From the NCBI GenBank assembly GCA_947626335.1, contig CANQRY010000015.1:1-35486 (forward strand): a stretch of 35,486 bases of DNA, written 5' to 3'. This stretch comes from an uncultured Clostridia bacterium (GTDB taxonomy: Bacteria > Bacillota > Clostridia > TANB77 > CAG-508). Shown piece after piece: positions 1 through 9,420 of this stretch. The notes beneath the pieces are model-generated. The model saw only the letters and a program-made list of their open reading frames with translations, was not told the origin of the DNA and did no database searches. The position numbers were made by a program, and so were the translations under genes. Each line of letters opens with the position of its first letter. Position 1 is the first letter of the stretch.

Positions 1-105
1 TTTATTTTTAGAATATGTTAAATTTTCAAAATCAATAGTTTCAATTCTTTCTAGCATATAATCTAATAAACTTGAATTGTTTGTTTTTATGCAAAATGAT
101 TTCAT
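1..105 (-). CDS. ytxC: N-terminus of a probable sporulation protein YtxC (partial)
   Basis: Thirty-five codons are visible before the gene runs off the left edge. The ATG at 105 lies 12 bases downstream of a good ribosome binding site (AAAGGAGA on the minus strand, 118-125). The protein begins MKSFCIKTNN and continues with LLDYMLERI. This resembles the start of clostridial YtxC-like sporulation proteins as I remember them, which is a family-level recollection and not a search. The gene is the last in a minus-strand run after the rhodanese gene, about 100 bases away. The reading frame and start are well supported; the name is tentative. Confidence 0.5.
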   Translation of the reverse strand, partial: MKSFCIKTNNSSLLDYMLERIETIDFENLTYSKNK

Positions 106-208
106 TTTATTTTTAAGTCTCCTTTCTAGCTCATTAGATATTATCTACTAAAATGTCTTAGATATACATATTTTATTCTTGATGGCATTAAATGGTAACA
201 TGTTCATT

Positions 209-538
209 TTAAATATTATTTAGTCCACCTTTTAAATTATAAACTTCTTCATATCCCATTTGTTCTAATAATTCTTGAGCTTGTTTACTTCTCATTCCTG
301 AAGTGCAATATACTATAATAATTGCCTTTTTGTCTGGAACTACTTTTAAAATTTCTTCACTTAAGTCATATAATGAAACCCAAATTGCACCAATTAAATG
401 TCCTTCTTCATATTCTTGTTTACTTCTTACATCAATTAAAATTGCATTTTTTTGCTTTTGCATATTTTGCATTGTTTTATAATTTACTTCTTTTAAGTTA
501 ATATGGCGATTAAATATTTTTTTTATTCGTTCTAACAT
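209..538 (-). CDS. Single-domain rhodanese-like sulfurtransferase
   Basis: This is a 109-residue single-domain rhodanese. The motif IDVRSKQEYEEGHLIGA marks the conserved first half. The loop CTSGMRS carries the catalytic cysteine with the CxxGxR(S/T) pattern that binds the transferred sulfane sulphur. The C-terminal YNLKGGL is the usual end of the fold. An upstream in-frame ATG at 565 exists, but a ribosome binding site (AGAAGGGAA) lies between it and the ATG at 538, so 538 is the better start. There is no signal peptide, so it should be cytosolic. Such proteins move sulphur for thiol chemistry or detoxification; the substrate cannot be told from sequence. It stands alone between a terminator and ytxC. 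Confidence 0.88.
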   Translation of the reverse strand: MLERIKKIFNRHINLKEVNYKTMQNMQKQKNAILIDVRSKQEYEEGHLIGAIWVSLYDLSEEILKVVPDKKAIIIVYCTSGMRSKQAQELLEQMGYEEVYNLKGGLNNI

Positions 539-570
539 AAATTTATTTTCCCTTCTTTCAAACAAAAAAT

Positions 571-612
571 GACAATATCCATACTATATAGTATGAATAT
601 TGTCGTTTTTTT
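571..612. terminator. Bidirectional rho-independent terminator
   Basis: A hairpin at 571-604 (GACAATAT ... ATATTGTC, with an inner ATAC/GTAT) is followed by a T-run on the plus strand (606-612) and flanked by an A-run on its left that becomes a T-run on the minus strand. It ends secD-secF transcription before the rhodanese gene. Confidence 0.8.
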
Positions 613-627
613 GTTTATTAAATTTTA

Positions 628-1284
628 TTATTTTTCTGTTTCTTTATACTTTGTATAGGCATTTTCCTTAATAATAGTTAGAACTGTAATTACTAAAACA
701 TATATTAAAAGCCCAACTGGTATAACGTAATTATTTACAGGAAATCTTGTAATTGCTATAATGCTTAAATATAATGCTTCAAATCCTACAATAGATAATG
801 CATAAGTTAATATAGTTCTTAAAACTCCAAGTTTTCTGTATCTGATAGCTACATATACTAAAACTACTATACTAGAAATTAACATTGGTACTAAATATGG
901 TTTTAAAATGCTAGATAATCTAACTTTAGGTATGTATAAAACTTGAATGCTATCTTCTACTTTATTTTCTAGTTCATATTTTTCATTTATTTTTGTATTT
1001 AATTCTTTTATTTTTTCATCAATATTTTCAGCATTTTTTTCTTCAATTGTAATTGAAGCCATATCTTCATAATATTCTACTTTTTGAACAATAATTTTGC
1101 CTTCTCCAAATACTTCTTTTGCAATTTGTTTTATGTCTTCGTTTTCAAAAGTTTTTCCTAAGTATACATCTATTTGTACACTTTTGCTATATTGCAAATC
1201 TACATTTAGACCTATAGTACCTATAACAATTGCTCCTGCAATAATTATTAGTATCATAATTACATAAATAATTTTATTCTTCAT
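628..1284 (-). CDS. secF: SecF-like translocase subunit, shortened and divergent
   Basis: The protein has 218 residues: an N-terminal membrane segment (about 5-27), an extracytoplasmic domain (about 28-125), then three hydrophobic segments (about 130-148, 160-178, 185-207). Position directly after secD (30-base gap) and the layout VYVAIRYRKLGVLRTI after the second segment identify it as SecF, the partner that helps SecYEG pull exported proteins across the membrane. It is short for the family (usually about 290-310 residues with six membrane segments). It lacks the usual GYSxNDTVVVxDRIRE region in TM4 and everything beyond. The ribosome binding site AGGAAAG precedes the ATG. A terminator follows the stop, so the gene appears naturally short rather than cut. 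Confidence 0.7.
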   Translation of the reverse strand: MKNKIIYVIMILIIIAGAIVIGTIGLNVDLQYSKSVQIDVYLGKTFENEDIKQIAKEVFGEGKIIVQKVEYYEDMASITIEEKNAENIDEKIKELNTKINEKYELENKVEDSIQVLYIPKVRLSSILKPYLVPMLISSIVVLVYVAIRYRKLGVLRTILTYALSIVGFEALYLSIIAITRFPVNNYVIPVGLLIYVLVITVLTIIKENAYTKYKETEK

Positions 1285-1314
1285 TTTTTAGTTCTTTCCT
1301 TTCTTAAATAGCTT

Positions 1315-2674
1315 TTATTTATTTTTACTTACTGATACAATTAAATTTCTTGTAACAATTATATTGTATATAAAGCTTATTAAAACTCCCCAGAAAATTG
1401 TCATTCCAAAGCTTGAAATTGCAGTCCAGTTAATGAAAGATAATATTACAGCTGTAATTGCTACAGGAACTAAAATAAATAGTGCTTTTATAGCAGCTTT
1501 ATTAAAGCTGTTAGAAGAATCTACTACTGATTGCGACTCCTGATGTTTTAATAAATGTAATAAGTATAGTGTAAATATATAATTTAATATGATAGCTACT
1601 ATGATACCGGGTTATACCTTCTAATGTAATTACAACTGCTGTAAATTTAAGAATTAGTAAATAAGTTGCTACAAATCCTACAAAACTAATTGCTGCTAAA
1701 AATCCATTTTTTCTGTAACGTATTATCATGAAAACAAGTGCTAGTATAACAATTACTAATAGTACTATAATTGGTACTAACATACTTTTTAATGTTATAT
1801 TTGATATTACATAATGATTTTCTTCAATACTATATGTAATTGGATGAGCTCCAAATTTTAATAAAGTTGCAGTTTGTGTTGCGCTTTGAATGTGTTCTGC
1901 TAAATCTGTAGAAGAAGTTATGCTAGCCCCTACAGTTAATTGTAGTGACCCACTAGAAATTTCTTCATCAAAATATGTATCAATTAAAGTATTATCATCT
2001 ATTGCAAATGTAACTTCTTTAGTTTGCTCTTTTCCTTCATCATCTACAGTTTTTACATATGTATTTGTAATATTTTTAAGTATTTCTGTTCCTTCTTCAT
2101 TAAACTCTATAATTAAATATACGCTAGTGCCTTCTGTTGTCGTGTTATATGCACAATAAGAGTTTTTAATATTACTGTTAGTAAGTAGTATTTCTCCTGT
2201 TTCATCATCTTTTACAGTGAAGTTTCCTTTAATAGCAGAATATTGTGCATTTAAATCTGTATTATTGTTTTCTGGAAGTTCAAGGTATATATCACCTGTT
2301 CCTTCATCTAAACGAATTTTGTAATCACTTACATTTAGGTTTTCTAATCTTTTATTAATAATTTCTTTTGATTTTAAATAATTCTCTTTAGTTAAACTTT
2401 CTTTTGGATTAACTGGTTCTTCTTTTTTAGTTGTGTCTTTGCCTTCTTCTTCAGTTTCTTTTCCGTCTTTGTCATAATAAGTAGTAATTACTTCATCACT
2501 AACTTTTAGTCTTACTAATCTACTACCTGTTAAATCCATTCCTAAATTATAGTTTGGCATAATATTCTTTACAAATTTAGTATCTTGAACAAATATTCCT
2601 CCAAATGATACTAGAGAAATTAGAATAATTATTAAAACTATGAATGCTATTTTTAGTTTTTGTTCTACTTTCAT
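1315..2674 (-). CDS. secD: SecD-like translocase subunit, read through a +1 shift at CGG (1607-1609)
   Basis: SecD works with SecF to complete Sec-dependent export. The frame opening at 2674 encodes TM1, the NLGMDLTG motif that starts the first periplasmic domain, a long P1 region, and TM2-TM3 up to TLEGIT. It then meets CGG (codon 356) and diverges into unlike sequence. Skipping one base there gives GIIVAIILNYIF and runs on to a natural C-terminus (TRNLIVSVSKNK, stop 1315), 452 residues in all. The restored part has the SecD end motif AISSFGMTIFWGVLIS. Even when restored, the usual TM4 signature (IGMAVDANVLIFERI) is replaced by hydrophobic residues with no Asp. If the shift does not happen in vivo, the gene is broken at its last three membrane segments. 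Confidence 0.8.
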
Positions 2675-2833
2675 TTTAAATTTACTTCCTTTCTTATTTT
2701 TATTTATCTAGGTTGGAAAAGAATTGGGTTTTGGCAAGGTTTTATTAAAAAGGCAAGGGCGCATACGCTTTGTATGTATACCTAAGTTTTTAATGAAATT
2801 TGACGTAGCCAAGCTCCAATTATTTTCCAACCT
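2675..2833. repeat. 124-bp nested palindromic element upstream of secD
   Basis: The HD-gene-to-secD interval is filled by a palindrome. Its outer arms, 2710-2727 and 2816-2833, match at 17 of 18 positions. Inside are nested complementary pieces: 2731-2735 with 2808-2812 (TTGGC/GCCAA), 2744-2751 with 2787-2794 (ATTAAAAA/TTTTTAAT), and an apical hairpin 2762-2766/2772-2776. The right arm touches the stop codon of the HD gene. The interior has more G and C than its surroundings. It could be a MITE-like or REP-like repeat, or a structured 5' leader of secD. I see one copy in this window. Confidence 0.7.
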
Positions 2834-3492
2834 TACAATAGTTTAGTATTGTTAATAATCAACTCAAACCAAATACCTAAATATTTTGCTGCATATTTAC
2901 TCATCATGGTTCTATCCATAAAAATTTCGAAATAGTCTAGCACTGGTGATATTTCTGTATCAATGGTTAAATTTAAAATCACTTTCTTGTTTTCCCCATC
3001 TATTATAAACTTTGAATCTGTAACTGCATAATTTACTTTATCGTGTTTATCAAAAGATGATATGTTTTGGTTTACTACTCTATCTCTATGAACATCTGAC
3101 TTATCTGCTAAAATTAAGGCTGCTGAGATATCGCTAACTGCTGTACCTGTTTGTTCATCATGATTTCCAATTGCCATCATTATTTCTGTTCTATCTTTTA
3201 TATTCATTCCCATATCTTTTAAAATTTCATAAGCAAGTAATGCTCCTGTGTGTGCATGATCTACTCTATTTATGCAATTTCCAATATCATGCATGTAGCC
3301 TGCAATTTTGGCAAGTTCTATTCTTTCTTCTGGATAATTTAATTTTTTTAAAACTTCACCTGCTCTTTGTGATACTATACCAATATGTCTAGTGGAGTGT
3401 TCTGTATATCCTAAAGCATTTAATTGTTTTTGTGAGCTTAATATTAGCTCTTTTAATTCTTCATTTTGCTTAACGTCATCTAATGTAATCAA
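2833..3492 (-). CDS. HD-domain metal-dependent phosphohydrolase
   Basis: The protein has 219 residues with an HD fold. Visible ligand motifs are H in GYTEHSTRH, the HD pair in AGYMHDIGN, H in DHAHTGA and H/D in IGNHDE, matching the H...HD...H...D metal-binding plan. ADKSDVHRDR near the middle is typical of this subfamily. It should be a cytosolic hydrolase acting on a nucleotide or other phosphoester; the substrate is unknown. The frame is open to an ATG at 3540, but that ATG lacks a binding site and overlaps a TATAAT-like -10 element. A strong GGAGGAAA sits just before a TTG at 3492, which I take as the start (LITLDDV). It lies between the TIGR04086 gene and the secDF pair. Confidence 0.8.
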   Translation of the reverse strand: MITLDDVKQNEELKELILSSQKQLNALGYTEHSTRHIGIVSQRAGEVLKKLNYPEERIELAKIAGYMHDIGNCINRVDHAHTGALLAYEILKDMGMNIKDRTEIMMAIGNHDEQTGTAVSDISAALILADKSDVHRDRVVNQNISSFDKHDKVNYAVTDSKFIIDGENKKVILNLTIDTEISPVLDYFEIFMDRTMMSKYAAKYLGIWFELIINNTKLL

Positions 3493-3560
3493 TTTTATTT
3501 CCTCCAAAAAGTTTTTATTTATATTGTCATTATACCCCATTATTTTATATTAAAACATAA

Positions 3561-3609
3561 AAAATAGCAACTATTTTACTCAATTTCTTAGTAAAAAGTT
3601 GCTATTTTT
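3561..3609. terminator. Bidirectional terminator hairpin
   Basis: AAAATAGCAACT (3561-3572) pairs with AGTTGCTATTTT (3597-3608), and A/T runs lie on both flanks. It ends transcription of the TIGR04086 gene before the HD gene, whose own promoter (TATAAT near 3530) lies just beyond. Confidence 0.8.
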
Positions 3610-3630
3610 CATTTTATTTTTTGTTTTTGT

Positions 3631-4053
3631 CTATTTGTGATTTAAATTTACACCAATAATTCCACCAATCATACCTGCTATAACAGAGGTTGCTATCATA
3701 ATTAAAGAATTTATATTAAACGAAAAATTTGTTAAAACTATACTAGATAATATATATAAAGCAATAGTGTAAATTAATCCAACTAACCCTCCATTTAATA
3801 TTCCATTTTTCTTAATTTTTATAGTGCTAATTGTACTTCCAAGTAAAATACTAACTCCTACAATTATAGTAACTACTGGTACTATTGTGCTTTCAGAAAT
3901 ATCTGTATATGTAAGCAGTACTGCAAATATTAAAAGTAATATTAACGAAAGTATAATTGAAAAAACGCTTCCTTTTATAATTCTTATAATATTTTTCTTT
4001 GTTTCACTGTCTTCTGATATAATATTTGATTTTAAAATTTCTTCTTTTTCCAT
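3631..4053 (-). CDS. TIGR04086-type small membrane protein
   Basis: This is a 140-residue protein with a charged N-terminus and four hydrophobic segments (about 29-49, 58-76, 88-108, 115-136). The last contains the glycine-rich IAGMIGGIIG. Its size, topology and position near tgt and secDF match the TIGR04086/YrzE-like family of clostridial membrane proteins; the function is not known. The ribosome binding site AGAGGTG precedes the ATG. A terminator sits before it (4112-4147), so it probably has its own promoter, and another follows it. Confidence 0.75.
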   Translation of the reverse strand: MEKEEILKSNIISEDSETKKNIIRIIKGSVFSIILSLILLLIFAVLLTYTDISESTIVPVVTIIVGVSILLGSTISTIKIKKNGILNGGLVGLIYTIALYILSSIVLTNFSFNINSLIMIATSVIAGMIGGIIGVNLNHK

Positions 4054-4111
4054 AACTTCACCTCTTGTTTTTAATAATAATATTATATGTATGGTATTAA
4101 TTTTAAGAACT

Positions 4112-4147
4112 AAAAAAGAAAGTTCATTTCAAAATAGAACTTTCTTT
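4112..4147 (-). terminator. Rho-independent terminator after the WG-repeat gene
   Basis: AAAGAAAGTTC (4115-4125) pairs with GAACTTTCTTT (4137-4147). On the minus strand a T-run follows. It closes the ileS-to-WG-repeat gene run. Confidence 0.8.
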
Positions 4148-4174
4148 AAAATTGTTATTTTTATTTACTATTTG

Positions 4175-5737
4175 CTATGTTTGTTGTTGGATTTGAGGTT
4201 GTGGCTCTACAGTATTTGCTTGTACATTAGCATCTTGATTATTTTCTGCATTAGGTTCTGACACTGTTGGCTGTGTTTGCGTATTGTTTGGTTCTTCTAC
4301 TACATTATTTGGAGTTTCTACAGTATTAGCGTTATCTGTTTGATTGTTATTTGCTCCTTCAATATTTTGATTTGTATTTGTTTCATTGTTATTGTTGTTA
4401 TTATTTAACACATTTTGTTCCATATATGTAGTTAAATTTATTACCTGTGATTCTGTTGTCATATAATATGTTGTCGTTCCTGATGAAGTAACAGAATATA
4501 TTGAAGTAAATTCTAGTGGTATAAGAACTTTTCCACTACTATTTACTAAACCATAAAGATTTCCGCTTTTTACAACAATTCCTTCATAAGCAGGAAGTAA
4601 TATGGTATTATTTGCATTTTGTGAGCCAGTAATAGAACTGTTTCTTGCACTACAACCTAAATCATCATAAATAATTTCTGTAAGTTTGTTTCCAGTTTTA
4701 TCAAATAAGCCCCATTTATTATTTTGTTTTACTGGTATGCATTTATTGTATAATAAATATTGATTTTGTAAAGTGCTTGTAAAGTCTGTATTATTAATAC
4801 CTATTTGATTATATTCTAAGTATATAATTATGCTACCATTTGAGTTTATTACTCCTTGTTTATTATTGTTTTTTACTAAATATAAACCACTATCTTTATC
4901 TATTTGTTTTATATCATCATATTCTGGATTGATTTTAGTAGCCGAGTTAGCAAGCATTATTCCCATTTTGTTTTCTAAAGTTGTTACTATAAATTCTTGA
5001 GTACTTTCTATAAATTTAATTTTAGAATATTTAGTTCCCAAAATTTCTTTTCCATCTAAGCTATATACACCATAATGATTATCTGTGTTTTTTACAATAA
5101 TCATATTATATAAAAGTGCTTTTTGATTACTAAAAGATGCATCTCTTTCTGAAATTCCTGCATTTTGGAAACGAGCAGTATAGTATGTTACTAAATATGG
5201 CAATGTGAAAATATTTATTTGGTTTTGTTCTTTGTTATATGACATTGATATATTAAAAGCAATTTTTGCACCTTCTATTGTAGTACATAATTGATTGTTT
5301 ATTAGAATAACAGGTTCATCTATTTCATAATATTCGTTATCATTTCCATCAGTTAATAAAGTTTTATAGATTTTATTGGAATTTAATTCAAAGCTTGCTA
5401 CCTCATTAGCAGATTCTACATAGCATTTTGTAGTATCTTCTGAATATTGTTTATAGCCACCATTAGATGATTGATATCCTACAAATTCTGCAAATGCACG
5501 AATTGGAATATATACTTTTTCTTCATTAAAAATAAGTACATTTTCTAGTTTTTTATTTGCCTCTCCATTCAAATTTATTTTAAGTTCAGTAGATTGTATA
5601 TAATAAACTGCTCCAATTAAGGCAATACAAGCTATTAATAGTAAAAATAAAATAACTCCTATTATTTTCATCCATTTTTTAGCGCTTGCTTGTTCTTCTG
5701 TTTGCTTATAATCGTTTCCACCAATAAAATCATCCAT
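4175..5737 (-). CDS. Membrane-anchored WG-repeat protein with stalk-like domain
   Basis: The protein has about 520 residues. A short cytoplasmic head is followed by one membrane segment (about 24-46) and an extracytoplasmic part. The first outside domain (about 55-180) contains KVYIPIRAFAEFVGY, the hallmark of the copper-amine-oxidase N-terminal-like stalk domain. Next come at least five degenerate WG repeats (HYGVYSLDGKEI, KMGIM, KQGVINSNG, KWGLFDKTGNKL, LYGLVNSSGKVL). The final 80 residues are a low-complexity Asn/Gln/Thr/Pro tail, probably wall-spanning. The ATG at 5737 is favoured over 5752 because GGAGAAAG lies between them. It follows tgt by 26 bases and is probably co-transcribed. The function is unknown, perhaps surface binding. 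Confidence 0.75.
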   Translation of the reverse strand: MDDFIGGNDYKQTEEQASAKKWMKIIGVILFLLLIACIALIGAVYYIQSTELKINLNGEANKKLENVLIFNEEKVYIPIRAFAEFVGYQSSNGGYKQYSEDTTKCYVESANEVASFELNSNKIYKTLLTDGNDNEYYEIDEPVILINNQLCTTIEGAKIAFNISMSYNKEQNQINIFTLPYLVTYYTARFQNAGISERDASFSNQKALLYNMIIVKNTDNHYGVYSLDGKEILGTKYSKIKFIESTQEFIVTTLENKMGIMLANSATKINPEYDDIKQIDKDSGLYLVKNNNKQGVINSNGSIIIYLEYNQIGINNTDFTSTLQNQYLLYNKCIPVKQNNKWGLFDKTGNKLTEIIYDDLGCSARNSSITGSQNANNTILLPAYEGIVVKSGNLYGLVNSSGKVLIPLEFTSIYSVTSSGTTTYYMTTESQVINLTTYMEQNVLNNNNNNNETNTNQNIEGANNNQTDNANTVETPNNVVEEPNNTQTQPTVSEPNAENNQDANVQANTVEPQPQIQQQT

Positions 5738-5763
5738 TTTTACTTTCTCCATTCTTTTGTGTG

Positions 5764-6939
<1,176 letters not shown>

Positions 6940-7971
6940 TTATGAAATAAACATAGCATCACCAAAACTAAAAAATCTATATTTTTGTTTTACTGCTTCT
7001 TTATATGCTTTCATAATAAAGTCTTTTCCTGCGAAAGCTGATACTAACATAATTAAAGTAGATTCTGGTAAGTGAAAATTTGTAATTAAAGCATCCATGC
7101 ATTTGAATTTGTAACCCGGATATATAAAAATACTTGTATCTCCTTCAGTTTCTTTTACTATTCCATTTTCATCTGCAATTGATTCTAATACTCTACAAGA
7201 AGTTGTACCAACTGCTATTACTCTATTTCCTCCTCTTTTTGCTTTATTTATTTTTTCTGCATCTTCTTTTTTTATATAAAAATGTTCTGAGTGCATATCA
7301 TGATCTTCTATATTTTCTACCTTTACAGGTCTAAATGTTCCTATTCCGACATGGAGAGTTACATTTGCAATTTCTACACCTTTTTTTCTTATTTGTTCAA
7401 GTAATTCTTCTGTAAAATGAAGTCCTGCTGTTGGAGCTGCACTTGAACCTTCATATTTTGCATAAACTGTTTGATATCTATCTTTTTCTTTTAATTTTTC
7501 ATGTATATATGGTGGAAGTGGCATTAGTCCAATTTCATTTAATATTTCGTTAAAAATTCCATCATATTCAAATTTAACTTTTCTGTTTCCAGATTCTAAT
7601 TTTTCTAGTATTTCTGCTTTTAATAAACAGTTATTTCCTCCAAAAAGCACCTTTGTGCCTGGCATTAATTTTTTGCCAGGCCTTACCATGACTTCCCAAA
7701 TATCTCCTTCTAACCTTTTTAATAGTAAAAATTCTACATTTGCACCTGTTTCTTCCTTTTTTCCATAAAGTCTTGCCGGAATTACTTTTGTATTATTTCT
7801 AACTAGGCAATCTCCTGGTTTTAAATAATTTAAAATATTTTTAAATACTTTATGTTCTATAGTTTGTTCGTTTTTATTTAATACCATTAGCCTTGATTCA
7901 TCTCTATTTTTAATTGGTACTTGTGCTATTAATTCTTTTGGCAGGTCATAATTAAATTCTGATACTTTCAT
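6940..7971 (-). CDS. queA: S-adenosylmethionine:tRNA ribosyltransferase-isomerase
   Basis: QueA transfers and isomerises the ribosyl part of SAM onto preQ1 in tRNA, giving epoxyqueuosine. The 343 residues carry the family landmarks [10 protein letters not shown] and RDESRLMVL at the start, [38 protein letters not shown] and the terminal [18 protein letters not shown] precedes the ATG. It is followed by tgt and preceded by the zincin-like gene, all on the same strand with short gaps. Confidence 0.96.
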   Translation of the reverse strand: MKVSEFNYDLPKELIAQVPIKNRDESRLMVLNKNEQTIEHKVFKNILNYLKPGDCLVRNNTKVIPARLYGKKEETGANVEFLLLKRLEGDIWEVMVRPGKKLMPGTKVLFGGNNCLLKAEILEKLESGNRKVKFEYDGIFNEILNEIGLMPLPPYIHEKLKEKDRYQTVYAKYEGSSAAPTAGLHFTEELLEQIRKKGVEIANVTLHVGIGTFRPVKVENIEDHDMHSEHFYIKKEDAEKINKAKRGGNRVIAVGTTSCRVLESIADENGIVKETEGDTSIFIYPGYKFKCMDALITNFHLPESTLIMLVSAFAGKDFIMKAYKEAVKQKYRFFSFGDAMFIS

Positions 7972-8002
7972 TTCTATAAATTTTTCTCCTTTAATGCTCT
8001 TA

Positions 8003-9385
8003 TTAAGTATTTATATTTTCTATTTCATTTGTCTTATTAGACATATATGAAAATAATCTTCCTACTCTAGTAAATAAACTTCTAACTACTTCTATAACAT
8101 TTTTTGGTTCTTTAAATACTGAAAGCTCTGTACTATATGTAAAATTATCTTCATGTGCTGGTTTACATGTAAATATCTCACTTGGAAGTCCAATTTTTTT
8201 ACCATTATAATCTATATTACAATTCATATAATCCTCATACCATTTTTTTAATCCTTCTGTTCTGTCTTCAGTGTATCCATATTTACTATAATCGTGAAGT
8301 GCTGGAATTTCATAACCATATTCTTCAGAATTACGTTCTAATGTATGCAAAAATTCATGTACAAAAACTTCTTCTGGAAATGTATTTACTAAATAATTAT
8401 ATTGATATGCATAGCTATTTTCATCATCTGGCATACGAATATTAGAAAATCCTATTCCAAAATAGTCCATCCCACCAAGACCAATCCAATCATTTACCAA
8501 AACATCATTTCCCTTTTGCTTATTAGCCATTCTAAATGCTACATATATGTGGTCATATTGTTTCTCTCTTACTATATGATTTATATATGCATATACATCA
8601 CTGGCAGAAACATAATATCCATTTTCTTCATCATATGAAAGTGTTGTTATAGGATTCCATATTGTATATGTTTCACTCTCTACTTTAATTTTATTTTTAC
8701 TTAATTTCGAAATTGATTCATTATATCTATATAAGTTGTAAATAATATCTGCTATATCTGTTTCTGTCATTTCTAGCTTCACATGCTCTTTTTTTTCATT
8801 TACATCTACGTTTACATCAATAATAGGGAAAATAAAGCAACCTATTTTCCAAGTGTTAGTCGTATCAGCTGTTCCTGCTTCCATTTTTAAATCAGAAAAC
8901 CACGCTGTTCCTTTGGATTTTTCTTTGTAGCCACCTAAACGAAATCCTATATTTACCTCTGTTCTATTTTTTGAATTAAAATAGAAATTAACTTCTTGCC
9001 AATCAGATGTGCCATTTATTGTATTCGACCTTTCTGTTGTTCCTTCTATGCAAATATGTGCACCACCAGATATAGTTTCATTTAAATTCTCTACATTTTC
9101 TACCTTTACCTTACAGCTTACTTTATAGGGTCTATTTGGAAGAACAGAAACTACTTGAGAAAACATAGCATCATTATAATCTTTGCTTTCTATTTTATAG
9201 CTATCTTCTTTAGAAATTTTTTCATTACTATCTCTAGTAAAGGTAGTTTTGTTAGTTTCTACTACATTTTTTAAAAAATTGTTGTAGTTATATTTTCTAT
9301 ATATTATGCAAAACACTATAATTACAATTACTAAAAGTATTAATGATAATATTCTTCCAAAAACACTTTTTTTCTTTTTGAACAT
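8003..9385 (-). CDS. Membrane-anchored zincin-like protein with carbohydrate-binding-like domain
   Basis: This 460-residue protein has a basic N-terminus and one membrane anchor (about 11-29). Residues about 60-170 look like a CBM4/9-type jelly roll ([10 protein letters not shown] ... [10 protein letters not shown] ... [11 protein letters not shown]). A C-terminal domain holds HEFLH (343-347), the HExxH zinc-protease core, with His364 as a possible third ligand in [11 protein letters not shown] infer an extracytoplasmic metallopeptidase tethered to the cell, possibly acting on glycosylated or wall-bound substrates. I do not recognise a named family. The strong GGAGGA site fixes the start. It sits between ileS and queA in a housekeeping run, an unexpected place for a surface protease. 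Confidence 0.65.
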   Translation of the reverse strand: MFKKKKSVFGRILSLILLVIVIIVFCIIYRKYNYNNFLKNVVETNKTTFTRDSNEKISKEDSYKIESKDYNDAMFSQVVSVLPNRPYKVSCKVKVENVENLNETISGGAHICIEGTTERSNTINGTSDWQEVNFYFNSKNRTEVNIGFRLGGYKEKSKGTAWFSDLKMEAGTADTTNTWKIGCFIFPIIDVNVDVNEKKEHVKLEMTETDIADIIYNLYRYNESISKLSKNKIKVESETYTIWNPITTLSYDEENGYYVSASDVYAYINHIVREKQYDHIYVAFRMANKQKGNDVLVNDWIGLGGMDYFGIGFSNIRMPDDENSYAYQYNYLVNTFPEEVFVHEFLHTLERNSEEYGYEIPALHDYSKYGYTEDRTEGLKKWYEDYMNCNIDYNGKKIGLPSEIFTCKPAHEDNFTYSTELSVFKEPKNVIEVVRSLFTRVGRLFSYMSNKTNEIENINT

Positions 9386-9420
9386 TAATTATCCTCCGTT
9401 TTTAATTTATTTTAGCAAAC

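Noticed and set aside
9386..9400. CGG just before the zincin gene
   Set aside because: It is part of the ribosome binding site (ACGGAGGA) and not translated, so it has no bearing on CGG decoding.
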